Below are positions 7,846 to 16,782 of a stretch of DNA of 64,000 nucleotides, in pieces; position 1 is the first letter of the stretch, and each line of letters starts with the position of its first letter. A program made the position numbers and the translations under genes. This DNA comes from JACRLW01 sp050181465. Its GTDB lineage: Bacteria > Planctomycetota > UBA1135 > UBA2386. Location of the stretch: the NCBI GenBank assembly GCA_050181465.1, contig JBFXDD010000025.1:1-64000 (forward strand), read 5' to 3'. Below the pieces are notes generated by a model that saw only the letters and a program-made list of their open reading frames with translations, searched no databases and was not told the DNA's origin.

Positions 7846-9669
7846 ATGCTGGTCGCCCTGTCGCTGTCCTTCCTCCTTGCTCGCGCCGCGCAAGCGGTTC
7901 CGACGGACCTCGCCGTTCGCGTGCGTGCACAGAACCTTCGTCCACAGGCCGAGGCCTTCGTCGCCGCTCTGACAAAGCTCGGTGTGAAAGGTGCCGCCAT
8001 CGTGGATGTCGCGGCTGGTGCCGACGACGTCGGCTTCTCCCTCGATTCGACACTATCGGCCGAGAGCTATCGCGTGACGGTGAGCGATGGCCGCGTTCGC
8101 ATCGCCGCCGGGGGAACCGCGGGTGCCGCCTACGCTGCAGCCGATCTCCTCCGCCGGGTGCGCATCGACTCCGGCAAGGCAATCTGGCTCGGTGGCGAGT
8201 GGGAGCAGTCGCCTGACTTCCGCCATCGCTCGTTCATGGTGGACATGGGTCGCAATCCTCACTCACCGAAGACACTCCGCCATGTCGTCGACATGATGTG
8301 GTTCTACCGAGGCAACTACCTGCAGCTCCATCTGACCGACGACCAGCTCATCTCGTGGCCGTCGGTGGCATACCCGGAGCTCTACAGCCCGCAGGCAGGC
8401 TGGACGATCGAGGACTTTCGCGAGCTAGAGGCTTACAGCCAGGCTCGCGGCGTCACCCTCGTGCCGGAACTCGAGGTGCCGGGGCACTCGGGGCTGTTGC
8501 GCAGCCGACGTCCCGACGTGTTCGGTGAGGAGACTCTCGAACTCGCGACCTCCGCGCGAGCACAGCAAGGCGTGGAGACCCTGATCCGCGAGATGGTCGA
8601 CGTGTTCCGGTCGACGCCCTATGTGCACATCGGCGCCGACGAAGTGCACGGCGTACCACAAGAAGAACAGCGCGCCTTCATCAACCGAATCAACGCGTTC
8701 ATCAAGAGCCTCGGTCGCACGACGCTCGTGTGGGAAGGACCCGGGCTCGGCAGGGGCGACAACAAAGTCGCACAGGACGTAGTGCACGTCGCGTGGGAGG
8801 GCAGCTACTTGGCGATGCCGGCGATGGTCGAGGCGGGCTATCAGGTGATCAATGCCTCGTGGGACCCCTTCTATGTGGTCGACCACTACCCGAGAAACAA
8901 CTTCACCGGCGTTTCGGTCGACCTCTGCTATCACGTGGATCTGCGGCAGATGAAGAACGTCAATCCGGGCCTCCCGTCGTACTTCGAGCCGCAGCGGCTC
9001 GCCGACACCGAGCGCGTGCTCGGCTTCTGCATGCCATGGTGGGAAGGTCGTGAGCAGAACCTCCTGCCGATGTGCGTGAATCGCTTCGCGGCTGCGGCGA
9101 CGCGTGCGTGGGACTACGATTCTGATCTGTCGTTCGAGGAATTCGCAGCGCGCGAAGCCGAGCTTCTGCCTCGCTTGCAGATGATCGCCGGGTTCGAGTT
9201 GCCGCCGCTCCCGATGGCCGATGCCGCGTCGGCTGCGGCAATCGGCAATGTCGCCTACGGCGCCGAGGTCTCGCCGTCGACGGGAGCAAATCAACCGCAC
9301 TTCGCGCCGGCGCGGTTGACGAACGGGATCACCGACCAGTTTGACCTCTTCCTCGGCTATCCCACCAAGCCCACACCCCTGGTGATCGATATCAGACTCC
9401 GTGAGGTAGTCGAGATCGGGCGCGTCCGCGTGCACGAGATCGCGGTTCACCAGAGCTGGGAGAGCTACCGCCTCTTCTTGTCCGCCGACGGCCGAGGTTT
9501 CGAACGGGTCGGCCAAACCAAACCCGGCGATCGAGGCGACAGCCGCTTCGTCGATCACCGATTCGACAAACGACTCGTGCACACGATTCGGCTCGAGACC
9601 GACGGCTGTGAGCGGTTCACCTTTCCCTCGTTCAGTCGATTGACCGAAGTCGAGGCCTTCGCGAAGTGA
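7846..9669 (+). CDS. Exported GH20 beta-N-acetylhexosaminidase
   Basis: A 607-residue glycoside hydrolase. The signal peptide is MLVALSLSFLLARAAQA; ATG 7846 is preferred to GTG 7810. A GH20 N-terminal beta/alpha domain (about 18-120) is followed by the catalytic barrel starting at FRHRSFMVDMGRNPHSPKTL. The substrate-assisted catalytic pair is the Asp-Glu in HIGADEVHG (about residues 265-266). The C-terminal ~130 residues (from about VAYGAEVSPSTGANQPHFAP) resemble a discoidin-like carbohydrate-binding domain. Family members release terminal GlcNAc or GalNAc from glycans, glycolipids or chitin fragments with retention of configuration, so the protein probably acts in the periplasm or outside. 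It is not in an obvious operon. Confidence 0.88.
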   Translation: MLVALSLSFLLARAAQAVPTDLAVRVRAQNLRPQAEAFVAALTKLGVKGAAIVDVAAGADDVGFSLDSTLSAESYRVTVSDGRVRIAAGGTAGAAYAAADLLRRVRIDSGKAIWLGGEWEQSPDFRHRSFMVDMGRNPHSPKTLRHVVDMMWFYRGNYLQLHLTDDQLISWPSVAYPELYSPQAGWTIEDFRELEAYSQARGVTLVPELEVPGHSGLLRSRRPDVFGEETLELATSARAQQGVETLIREMVDVFRSTPYVHIGADEVHGVPQEEQRAFINRINAFIKSLGRTTLVWEGPGLGRGDNKVAQDVVHVAWEGSYLAMPAMVEAGYQVINASWDPFYVVDHYPRNNFTGVSVDLCYHVDLRQMKNVNPGLPSYFEPQRLADTERVLGFCMPWWEGREQNLLPMCVNRFAAAATRAWDYDSDLSFEEFAAREAELLPRLQMIAGFELPPLPMADAASAAAIGNVAYGAEVSPSTGANQPHFAPARLTNGITDQFDLFLGYPTKPTPLVIDIRLREVVEIGRVRVHEIAVHQSWESYRLFLSADGRGFERVGQTKPGDRGDSRFVDHRFDKRLVHTIRLETDGCERFTFPSFSRLTEVEAFAK

Positions 9670-10006
9670 GTGATCGATTGCGGAGCGGGGAGCATCGACA
9701 TCGGCAACTCACGCCCGGGATGGATGGGAGCTCGGGCCAAGCGTTCAGGTACAGCCGCTCCGGCTTCAGCAAGTAGTTCTCGATCATCAAGTCGAGGTCC
9801 CTATCACAGCCGACATCGCCCAGCGCCGCGGCTGAGGTCGGGGTGTCGAGGACCGGTAGTCCACGCTTGCGCAATTCGTCGAACTGAGATTGCGCCGCAG
9901 CGGGCATCGCGATCGCCGCCACGACGGCTGCCGTGATGGCTCCCGAGTTCCGTTGAGCCGAACAGGAAAGGGCTCGAGGCCGAATGGTCTGTCCACGGGT
10001 GCGCAT
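9632..10006 (-). pseudogene. Truncated FG-GAP/VCBS protein gene remnant
   Basis: The first ~60 codons look like a secreted FG-GAP protein: signal-like AITAAVVAAIAMPAAAQSQ, then FDELRKRGLPVLDTPTSAAA and a calcium-loop-like LGDVGCDRDLDLMIENYLL. The consensus would be GDVDGDGDLDL. After PERLYLNAWPELPS the sequence becomes basic and unstructured and stops. Intact family members run for hundreds of residues with repeated loops, so this is most likely a gene fragment. It slightly overlaps the GH20 3' end. Confidence 0.5.
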
Positions 10007-10233
10007 GGCCGTTGTCGTTGGTTCGAGTGCGGGATGTCGCAGTGCCTGAGGCGAACACCGACGGACGGCCCCCCGGTGCGGGTTGACGGAGGACAACCCA
10101 AGTCCCGTAGTCGCGCAGCGACTCAGCCCGGCCCGGGGAACTCGAGGCCGAGCTCGCGGCTCCCCATTGCGCGGCCGGTGTCCGCGTCGGGCCAACGCCG
10201 CCCCGCGGAAGGCGCGACCAAGGCCGGCTCGCG

Positions 10234-10707
10234 TCACTTCACATGCTGATCGACGAGAATCGGGTTGCCGTCCGGGTCGATCAGCATGAAGTAGGCGGGC
10301 CCAGTCGACGACTCGTCGGCACGCGCGGTGAACTCGACGCCGGCCGCGGTGAGACGGCGTTGCAGTTCGCGCACGTCGGTGAACGGTGTGATCGGTTGCG
10401 CTCGTTGATTCCAGCCCGGATTGAAGGTCAGCATGTTCTTCTCGAACAGTCCCTGGAACAGACCGATCACGATCGAGCCGTTGCGCAGAACGATCCAGTT
10501 CTGGGCAGGATCCCCGTTGGTCACGTCGAAGCCGAGCTTCTCGTAGAACGCACGCGATGCACCGAGATCCTTGACCGCAAGGCTGATCGAGAACGAACCG
10601 AGCTGCATGCGTGACGACTCCGGCGTCGAGGTGGCGTCGGCGTTGGTCGTAACGGCACCGCAGGCGACGGTGAGCAAATAGAGCAGCGAGGCGGAGAACC
10701 ACTTCAT
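10234..10707 (-). CDS. Exported VOC (glyoxalase-like) family protein
   Basis: A 157-residue protein with an N-terminal signal or lipoprotein-like segment (MKWFSASLLYLLTVACGA). It is followed by a single vicinal-oxygen-chelate domain: LGSFSISLAVKDLGASRAFY, EKLGFDVTNGDPAQNWIVL and PAYFMLIDPDGNPILVDQH. The pattern of 'S.aVkDl..s..FYekLGF' and a terminal 'DPDGN.i' is characteristic of small VOC proteins. Such domains bind a metal and catalyse isomerisation or ring-opening, or bind small molecules. The substrate cannot be read from sequence. ATG 10707 is chosen because the in-frame extension upstream is arginine-rich. Confidence 0.75.
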   Translation of the reverse strand: MKWFSASLLYLLTVACGAVTTNADATSTPESSRMQLGSFSISLAVKDLGASRAFYEKLGFDVTNGDPAQNWIVLRNGSIVIGLFQGLFEKNMLTFNPGWNQRAQPITPFTDVRELQRRLTAAGVEFTARADESSTGPAYFMLIDPDGNPILVDQHVK

Positions 10708-11227
10708 GGTGCGAAGCGATACTCGACCCGGCCGTGACGTGCACGTGGAAGCCCGGCGCGAGCACGTTCGGGCGAACGAGTGGCACGCCGGGGCGACAAT
10801 CGTCTGGTACTCACGCAGCACGAAGACGGCAAGTCGACGGGTGACTCGATGCCGCCCCGGCAGGTGGTGAAGCGATGGCGATTCGGCAAGCCTTCGCATC
10901 TGTCGAGATGTCTCCGTCACAGTGCCACCCGCTGTCATCTTGCGGCGGTCAGAATGCCGAGTTCGACTGCGTGCAACCTTGGGACGTGGACGCGCTTCCG
11001 CGAATCGAGCGGAGTGCGAAGAGTGGGGCGGCGATCATGGATCGTCGTTACGAGGCGGCACTACGACTTCGCGATCGTTTCGGCCACATGTCGATTCCAA
11101 CCAGTCAGACGACGGGCACGCACTCCAAGCGCGGCGTGAGCCAAATCGCCAAGAAGCCCTCGTGGATCGGTTCGGCGCACGGGAGTCGCCGTGCGGGGCG
11201 CGAGGAGTGTTGCGCATTCGACTTCGC
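10708..11227. other. Gene-free 0.5-kb stretch before repeat copy A
   Basis: No recognisable gene. One plus-strand reading frame (10875-11231) ends at a TAG formed by the terminal CTAG of repeat copy A, but its peptide resembles nothing known and I do not call it. The stretch ends with a 13-bp sequence repeated on the other side of the element. Confidence 0.5.
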
Positions 11228-11411
11228 CTAGCCCGGACTACTCGTGAACGTCTGCTGCGATCGCCGCAACTCGCGCACGACAGCGTCGCGACGTCGGCTC
11301 CTCCCTGGCAGCGTAGCTACAGCTACGCTTCGGTCGTCGACCGACGCAGCTACTTGCCGGACATCGACCTGCGCCGATCTCGCGACGACGTTCACGAATG
11401 ATCCGGGCTAG
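11228..11411 (+). repeat. 184-bp palindromic element, copy A (full length)
   Basis: Starts CTAGCCCGGACTACTCGTGA and ends CACGAATGATCCGGGCTAG. It has a central dyad GCGTAGCTACAGCTACGC. The two halves are imperfect reverse complements over their whole length. A 13-bp direct repeat, GCATTCGACTTCG, flanks it (11214-11226 and 11412-11424), which may be a target duplication or a pre-existing repeat. Confidence 0.9.
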
Positions 11412-11527
11412 GCATTCGACTTCGACCTGTCGGGCTTCCCTGGCCGGCCTCATCTGAGCGCGTTCCGGTCGCGCGTCGAGTCGTGGTAGTGCGCGATGCG
11501 GACAACATGGGTTCCAAATACCCGTGG

Positions 11528-11551
11528 GAGCACACGGCACGGTGTGTGCTC
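11528..11551. repeat. 8-bp hairpin upstream of the 11609 gene
   Basis: GAGCACAC and GTGTGCTC form a perfect stem with an 8-nt loop, about 57 bp before the start codon. It could be an operator or a leader hairpin; nothing distinguishes these. Confidence 0.35.
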
Positions 11552-11608
11552 TCGTCGTGCACCCGCTCGCGCGTGCTTCCCCTTGCTCTCTGAGATCGAG
11601 CTACCCTG

Positions 11609-12232
11609 ATGTCCCTGCAATCCACTTGCCTTCGCACCGCGGTCACCCTCCTCGCGACGCTGCCACCGCTCATGGCCCAAGCGACCATGACTCTTCGCGG
11701 CGAACTCGATGAGGGGCGTTCGACCGGCTGCTACTACTGCCCGAACGTTCCATACACGATCAAATTCAGCGAGACGCCGGTGCGCAGCACGGTGGTGGAT
11801 CTCGAGCCCTATCACCTCGCGAGCCAGCAACTCCTCCTCACCGGTACCTGGGACACCAGCACGCGGCCCGCAGGGTTCCATGTGACCGCCGCGCAAGTAG
11901 TGGCGGAGTCGCTCGGCTTCCCCACGAACGCCCGCACCGGTGCCAGTGAGCGCTTCGACGTCCAGGGACCTGCTGGTTCGCCCTCGACGACCTTTCTCGC
12001 CTACGGTAGCGGCTTCGTGCCGGTCTTCGACACCGCGCTGCTCCTGAACCCAGCGGTCCTCATCGAGATCGACAGCGGCGTGATCGGACCGCAGGGGGGC
12101 CGCCGTTTCCTCCTCTCGATCCCTGCCGATCCCGCGCTCGCCGGTCTCAACTTCTGGACGCAGTCGATCCTGGTGCCGCCGACCGGTTCGCCGTACTTCT
12201 CGAATCCGGGTCGAACTACGATCGATCGCTGA
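11609..12232 (+). CDS. Secreted protein of unknown function
   Basis: A 207-residue exported protein with signal peptide MSLQSTCLRTAVTLLATLPPLMAQ. The mature part contains a C-x-x-C pair (CYYCPN) and then a module with LNPAVLIEIDSGVIGPQGG and IPADPALAGLNFWTQSIL. The ending resembles the final part of the C-terminal beta module seen in other secreted proteins here ('ip.dpaLaG...f.Q.i'). No catalytic motif is visible. It is convergent with the alpha/beta hydrolase gene, which ends 42 bp away. Confidence 0.65.
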   Translation: MSLQSTCLRTAVTLLATLPPLMAQATMTLRGELDEGRSTGCYYCPNVPYTIKFSETPVRSTVVDLEPYHLASQQLLLTGTWDTSTRPAGFHVTAAQVVAESLGFPTNARTGASERFDVQGPAGSPSTTFLAYGSGFVPVFDTALLLNPAVLIEIDSGVIGPQGGRRFLLSIPADPALAGLNFWTQSILVPPTGSPYFSNPGRTTIDR

Positions 12233-12274
12233 GGCGCCACGTGTGATCGCCGCGATCTCACGAACTACGCGCGA

Positions 12275-13162
12275 TCACCGCGCGAGTACGCCGCGGCCGA
12301 TCAGCCAGCTTCGGCACAGCTCCGGCCACGCTTCCGCCGGCAATCCCTTGCCGAGACCGATGCCGTGACGGCCGGCTTCGAAGACGTGGAGTTCACACGG
12401 GACGTCGTGTTCGAGCAGTGCCTGGTAGTAGACCAGACTGTTCTTTGGTGAAACGCCGCGGTCCGCGGTCGTGTGCCACAAGAAGGTCGGTGGCGTCTCG
12501 GTGGTGACCTGTCGCTCGCTCGACATGCGATCGATGAGTTCCGGCGCCGCGTCGTCACCGAGCAGATTGCGCTGCGAACCGCGGTGGGTGAACGGCTGAT
12601 CGAAGGCGATCACCGGATAACACAGAACGGCGAAATCGGGTCGGCACGACGTCCGATCGATGGCGTCGCTCGCGTTCGGATCGCCGGCGTCGTGATGCAC
12701 GCTGAGACTCGATGCCAGGTGTCCGCCTGCCGAGAATCCGAGAACGCCGAGCTTCGCCGGATCCAGGCGCCACTCGGTCGCGCGCGTGCGAACTAGCCGC
12801 ATCGCGCGCTGCGCATCCTCGAGCGGCACCGGATGACCGTACCCGCCGCCGCGATGGCGATACTCGAGGATGACCCCCGTCACGCCGAGTTGCGCGAGCC
12901 AACGGGCGATCTGATGACCCTCGTGATCCATGGCGAGCGTGCCGTAACCGCCGCCCGGACAGATCAGGATCGCCGGATTCGCCGCGCCGTCGCCGTTCGC
13001 GGGGTAGACGGTGATCTGCGGTCGATCCTTCGGCTCGTCACCGAGTGCGCGCGGCGCACCCGCGGGCCACAGCAGATGGCGTTCGGGTTCTTCTGGTTTG
13101 GGCGCGGGATCCTCTACGCCGCCGACCTGGAGTGCGAGCACGGTGAATGCGAGACACAACAT
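12275..13162 (-). CDS. Exported alpha/beta hydrolase (acetyl-esterase-like)
   Basis: A 295-residue protein beginning MLCLAFTVLALQVGG, a short signal sequence. The hydrolase core has the oxyanion segment CPGGGYGTLAMDHEG, the nucleophile elbow GFSAGGH (Ser), the acid in TADRGV and the His in FEAGRHGIGLG. These match BD-FAE / acetyl-xylan-esterase-like members often found in polysaccharide-degrading bacteria. It probably removes acetyl or other ester groups from periplasmic oligosaccharides. ATG 13162 is preferred because a longer in-frame reading starts with TTG inside repeat copy B. Gene order with the RidA-like gene upstream suggests possible co-transcription across the repeat. Confidence 0.82.
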   Translation of the reverse strand: MLCLAFTVLALQVGGVEDPAPKPEEPERHLLWPAGAPRALGDEPKDRPQITVYPANGDGAANPAILICPGGGYGTLAMDHEGHQIARWLAQLGVTGVILEYRHRGGGYGHPVPLEDAQRAMRLVRTRATEWRLDPAKLGVLGFSAGGHLASSLSVHHDAGDPNASDAIDRTSCRPDFAVLCYPVIAFDQPFTHRGSQRNLLGDDAAPELIDRMSSERQVTTETPPTFLWHTTADRGVSPKNSLVYYQALLEHDVPCELHVFEAGRHGIGLGKGLPAEAWPELCRSWLIGRGVLAR

Positions 13163-13230
13163 GCGGATGACGATGTCGTGCGTGAAGGTGTCACGCAAGC
13201 CAAGGATCGCGCCGATGAGAGCGTAGGCCG

Positions 13231-13414
13231 TCAACCCGAACTATTCGTGAACGTCGTCGCGAGATTGCCGCAGGTCGATGCCCGGCAAGGAGCTGCGCTC
13301 GGCGACGACCGAAGCGTAGCCGTCGCTACGCTGCCAGGGAGGAGCCGACGTAGCCACGCCGTCGGGCGCGAGTTTCGGCGATCGCAGCAGACATTCACGA
13401 ACAGTTCGGGTTGA
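13231..13414 (-). repeat. 184-bp palindromic element, copy B (full length, variant ends)
   Basis: Exactly 184 bp. It begins TCAACCCGAACTATTCGTGA and ends CACGAACAGTTCGGGTTGA. Compared with the CTAGCCCGG...CCGGGCTAG ends of copies A and D, the terminal bases differ at both ends but remain complementary (TCAACCCGA with TTCGGGTTGA). It lies between the RidA-like gene, whose stop is 8 bp away, and the alpha/beta hydrolase. Orientation is opposite to copy A. Confidence 0.9.
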
Positions 13415-13422
13415 TGCAGCAA

Positions 13423-13950
13423 TCAGCGCAGTGCAGCGACGGCGCAGATCTCGAACCGTCCGTCGAACAAGATTGGACCGGAGCCGATGAAGGCTCGCAC
13501 CGGAAAGTTGCGCTCGAAGAAAGACGCATAGACCTCGTTGAAGGTGTCGTACAGCGTCAGATCCGAGCAGAACACTTGCACCGAGATCAGGTCATCCATC
13601 GTCAAGCCGACCAGCGCCAGCTTGCGCCGCACTCCATCGAGCGCGAGCCTGACTTCCTCGCGAGCATCCGCGGGTGCGCGCCCGGTCGCCGGATCGATCC
13701 CGATGGTGCCGGCCACGTACGCCGTGTCGCCGTTCACCACGAGGTGATGGTAGGGGCGAGCGTCGGTCCGACCGGGAAGATCGAACGCGCGACGACTCGG
13801 GGTGCTCTGACACGAGGTCGTGATCGCCAGGAAGACGACAGGGAGCCAGCTCGGAAGGCGAATGCGCCGAGTGCGAAGGTGTCTCGCGCATCGGCCGGTG
13901 ACGGAGTCGTACGGACGACGTGCGATGGGTGCAGTCCTTGGATACGGCAT
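13423..13950 (-). CDS. Membrane-anchored or exported RidA/YjgF-family protein
   Basis: The RidA fold covers about residues 60-175: YHHLVVNGDTAYVAGTIGID, then VRRKLALVGLTMDDLISVQV, NEVYASFFERNFPVRAFIG and FEICAVAAL. The conserved Arg (FPVRAF) and Glu (FEICAVA) of the imine-binding pocket are present. RidA enzymes hydrolyse reactive 2-aminoacrylate-type imines and are usually cytosolic. Here a hydrophobic segment (LPSWLPVVFLAITTSC) precedes the domain after a basic stretch, suggesting export or lipid anchoring. The start is uncertain: ATG 13950 or 13962. Ends 8 bp before repeat copy B. Confidence 0.75.
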   Translation of the reverse strand: MPYPRTAPIARRPYDSVTGRCARHLRTRRIRLPSWLPVVFLAITTSCQSTPSRRAFDLPGRTDARPYHHLVVNGDTAYVAGTIGIDPATGRAPADAREEVRLALDGVRRKLALVGLTMDDLISVQVFCSDLTLYDTFNEVYASFFERNFPVRAFIGSGPILFDGRFEICAVAALR

Positions 13951-14040
13951 CGCGCGAACCATAGCCGGGCGTTCACTCTCCGCGAGTGGCGGGGCTGCAA
14001 TCACGGTGATCGAGGGCCGGGTGGTGACTCGCTCGTCATG

Positions 14041-15603
14041 TCATCGATTGCGAATCAAGCGGTAACGACCACGCGGGAAGTCCATCTCCAACGTCATGCC
14101 CGCGAGCGCTGCATCCCCGATGGCGAGAGGCGTCGGGTCGGTGGACTCCTCGTCGGGCAGGACGATCGTCCTGACGGGAGTGAGTCGCGCGCCCGCGGCA
14201 TCCAGGAAGTCGAGCTCCAGCGGTTCGTTCTTGTCGTTCGATTTCGTGTGTGGCTGGGCCGCCACGCTGTCTCGTGCGAACGACTTGACGAGAACGGCTG
14301 CCGGAGTCTTTGCCATCGGCGCCCACCATGTCGGAGTTCCGTCGGGCAGGCGACCGCTGAAGACTCGGTGGAAGCGGAGACCGCTCATCGGCCAGAGATC
14401 GTCGCCACCGAGGGAATCCGGCGGTAAGACCTCGACTTCGAACCCGGGGAAACGCACTCGCACACAGCAGCCTTCGAGTTCGTCGGTGCCGACCACGGCC
14501 AGGATCGGCTCGCCGCGGAGGATCGGGAGGTCGGCCGGGACCAGGCGGGCGTGAGTTCCGACGACCGCACCGAACTGAAGGTCGCGGACCTCGATGCGTC
14601 GATCCGGGCCGACGACGGCGCCATCGGTCATCTGCTTACGGATCCACCCCGTTTGCTGCAGTGGCGTGATCGCGACCCAACCGTCCAGCTCACCGACTCG
14701 TCCCCTGGCAACGATCCAGTCCTTGATCCTCCGGGACGAGAAGGCCTCGCCGTCGGCAGCGAATCGGAATCGAGGAGCAGCCGAGGTTCGAAACAGCTCG
14801 GGATCGAAGTCCAGCTCGACCCATTCCTCGACTTCATAGCGGTTGCCGTCATCACTCTCGAGTTCGAAGGGCAATCGATACGCGCCGACTGCGCGATACT
14901 CGCGCACCACATTGATCGCGTCCTTCTCAGCAGGGATGTGCGCTCCATGATCGAAACCTGTTGGAAGCGCCGAGTTTGCATCGCAACGGATGTGATGGAC
15001 CGCCGGGCATTCGTCGAGTCGGACTTCGATGGTCACCGACGTCGTGGAGCGATCGAGGATGCGAGTCGCCACTTCAGGAAGGGGTTTGGTCCACAGGCCC
15101 GAGACTGCCAGGCCCCACGCGCGTGTCGCATGCCCACCGATGCCGTCGAATCGCGACCATCCGCCGCCGAAGTCGACGCGATGCACTTGGCCATCGAAGA
15201 TGCAGACCAGGCCCGGTTCACCGCCGATGTCGAGACGGACCTCCCCGCGGGCTCCGAAGGCGAACGTGAACGGGACCGACTGCCCGAGGTAGCGCGCGTT
15301 GCCGCGCGCGACGAGCATTCGACCGGCTGGAAGCGCAGCTACTCCGAGCTTTGTCCGAGTCGCCGCAAGCAGCGCGTCTGTGTCCTTCTCGGCATGGGTC
15401 GGAGTGCCTGTCGCGTCCTGAGTGGAGCGGCGTTTCTCGGGCTCCTGCGGGCGAGCACCAGGCTGCGGACGATTCCAGTTCACCGAACTCCGCGACGGTA
15501 TCGATGTTGGGGACGACACCGCAAACTCGGCGCCAAGTGGAGCAGCGGCGAGTACTACCGAATGCAAGGCGAGAAACAGAGTCACGAACCGAATCGGGAG
15601 CAT
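14041..15603 (-). CDS. Exported protein, possibly retropepsin-like, of unknown function
   Basis: A 520-residue protein with signal peptide MLPIRFVTLFLALHSVVLAA. Residues about 70-270 look like a beta-rich lipoprotein-carrier-style domain (GNARYLGQSVPFTFAFGARG, YRLPFELESDDGNRYEVEEW). The following segment, PILAVVGTDELEGCCVRVRF, recalls the 'GilGsdfL' flap region of retropepsin-like aspartic proteases, but I cannot find the catalytic D-T/S-G motif, so activity is doubtful. Upstream in-frame sequence is basic, so ATG 15603 is chosen. Confidence 0.6.
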   Translation of the reverse strand: MLPIRFVTLFLALHSVVLAAAPLGAEFAVSSPTSIPSRSSVNWNRPQPGARPQEPEKRRSTQDATGTPTHAEKDTDALLAATRTKLGVAALPAGRMLVARGNARYLGQSVPFTFAFGARGEVRLDIGGEPGLVCIFDGQVHRVDFGGGWSRFDGIGGHATRAWGLAVSGLWTKPLPEVATRILDRSTTSVTIEVRLDECPAVHHIRCDANSALPTGFDHGAHIPAEKDAINVVREYRAVGAYRLPFELESDDGNRYEVEEWVELDFDPELFRTSAAPRFRFAADGEAFSSRRIKDWIVARGRVGELDGWVAITPLQQTGWIRKQMTDGAVVGPDRRIEVRDLQFGAVVGTHARLVPADLPILRGEPILAVVGTDELEGCCVRVRFPGFEVEVLPPDSLGGDDLWPMSGLRFHRVFSGRLPDGTPTWWAPMAKTPAAVLVKSFARDSVAAQPHTKSNDKNEPLELDFLDAAGARLTPVRTIVLPDEESTDPTPLAIGDAALAGMTLEMDFPRGRYRLIRNR

Positions 15604-16014
15604 GAACGCGAGTTGCCGAGGAGTCGGGTCCGAGAACCGATGACGAGGCGCATGGCGGACGTCAGGTCGTCCGAACTTCACGCGGAGTGTAGCCCCGAAC
15701 TCCGCACTCCGGCCCGATACTCTCCGCGAATCTCGAGCACGCGGAGCACCCTTCGCGACCCTAGCCCGAACTATTCGTGAACGTCTGCTGCGATCGCCAC
15801 AAGTTGCGCCCGTCTGCGGCGGTGATGGACATGGTGCTCTCGCCTTGGCCGCCGCTGACGGACGACAGCGCATGGTGGTGACGCCGTCGGACCATAGCGC
15901 ACGCGAGTCGCTTGCCGGAGCTTTGGCCGATCTTCTCAACGCAGAAAGTGCGACCCGAGGTCATCCGGTCCACGTTGGCCACGACGAGCTTCGAGTCGTG
16001 TACATTCTTCGGTC
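15604..16014. other. Intergenic region between divergent genes, containing repeat fragment C
   Basis: It separates the minus-strand gene starting at 15603 from the plus-strand gene starting at 16015, so it must hold both promoters. The only recognisable feature is the repeat fragment at 15761. No promoter motif is confidently visible. Confidence 0.5.
15761..15811 (+). repeat. Fragment (copy C) of the 184-bp element
   Basis: CTAGCCCGAACTATTCGTGA followed by ACGTCTGCTGCGATCGCC and then CAAGTTGCGCC matches the first ~50 bp of copies A and E. After about 15811 the similarity stops, so the centre and right half are missing. Confidence 0.75.
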
Positions 16015-16761
16015 ATGAGCCAACCGCTTGCCAGCGTGGTGCGTATCGCAAAGTCTTCCGCCGAGGCTCATCTGTTCGTGGCCATGCTCCAGTCGGCGGG
16101 GATTCCGGCCTATGTCGAGGGCGAGTCTCTGGCGGACGAGTTCGCGATGAGCCGCAAACTCATGAACCTCGGCGGCACGAGCGTGATGGTTCCGACTTCT
16201 AGCCTGGCACGAGCGCAGGAAATCCTCGCGGAGGGTGAGCGAGAGTCCAGGGCTGCGACCGACTTGAACCTCTACGCGGACGCAGTCGCGGAGCAGCCGA
16301 GGGACCGCGAGGATTCTGGATCGCGGCGCCGCAGTCCATTGCCGGCGATCCTCGGATTCGGCCTCGCAGTCGTCTTCCTGCTGTTGTGGGTCGGACAGCT
16401 CGAGGCGCGAGCTCGCGAGCGGAACCCGCTATCGCGCTACGAGCCGACTGCGATCGGGCTGCGCGAGATCCGGATCGCGGACGGAGTTGTCGTCGCGGAG
16501 CACGTGGACGCCGCGCATGACGGTCACTACGAGAAGGTGATCACTTTCGCGGCAAACGGCGGTCGCACGGAATCCCTCGATGAAGACGGCGACCTGCGCT
16601 ATGAGCGGCACGTCGAGTATCGCGGCGATCTCGTGCTGCAGTGGGTCGATACCGATCGCGACGGACTCTTCGACGCCTGCACGGTCAAGGGCCCTGCCGG
16701 CGAGGTGCTCCAGGAGCTTCACTACGATGCCGCCTCGGGATTCGTGCTGAAGTCGCGCTGA
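16015..16761 (+). CDS. DUF2007-type N-terminal domain protein with one membrane helix
   Basis: A 248-residue protein. Residues 1-75 match the small DUF2007 ('putative signal transducing protein') fold: VVRIAKSSAEAHLFVAMLQS, then AGIPAYVEGE and LGGTSVMVPTSSLARAQEIL. A single transmembrane segment (AILGFGLAVVFLLLWVGQL, about 110-130) follows. The exported C-terminal domain contains DEDGDLRYERHVEYRGDLVL and VDTDRDGLFDA, resembling MORN/antitoxin-like beta repeats. Topology suggests a cytosolic DUF2007 and an external repeat domain, but function is unknown. Convergent with the disrupted gene at 16783-17799. Confidence 0.7.
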   Translation: MSQPLASVVRIAKSSAEAHLFVAMLQSAGIPAYVEGESLADEFAMSRKLMNLGGTSVMVPTSSLARAQEILAEGERESRAATDLNLYADAVAEQPRDREDSGSRRRSPLPAILGFGLAVVFLLLWVGQLEARARERNPLSRYEPTAIGLREIRIADGVVVAEHVDAAHDGHYEKVITFAANGGRTESLDEDGDLRYERHVEYRGDLVLQWVDTDRDGLFDACTVKGPAGEVLQELHYDAASGFVLKSR

Positions 16762-16782
16762 AGCGGGTCCGTCGCGTGCCGC

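Noticed and set aside
10875..11231. A plus-strand frame ending at the CTAG of repeat copy A
   Set aside because: It ends in the repeat much like copy E's disrupted gene, but the peptide resembles nothing known, so I could not claim a third interrupted gene.
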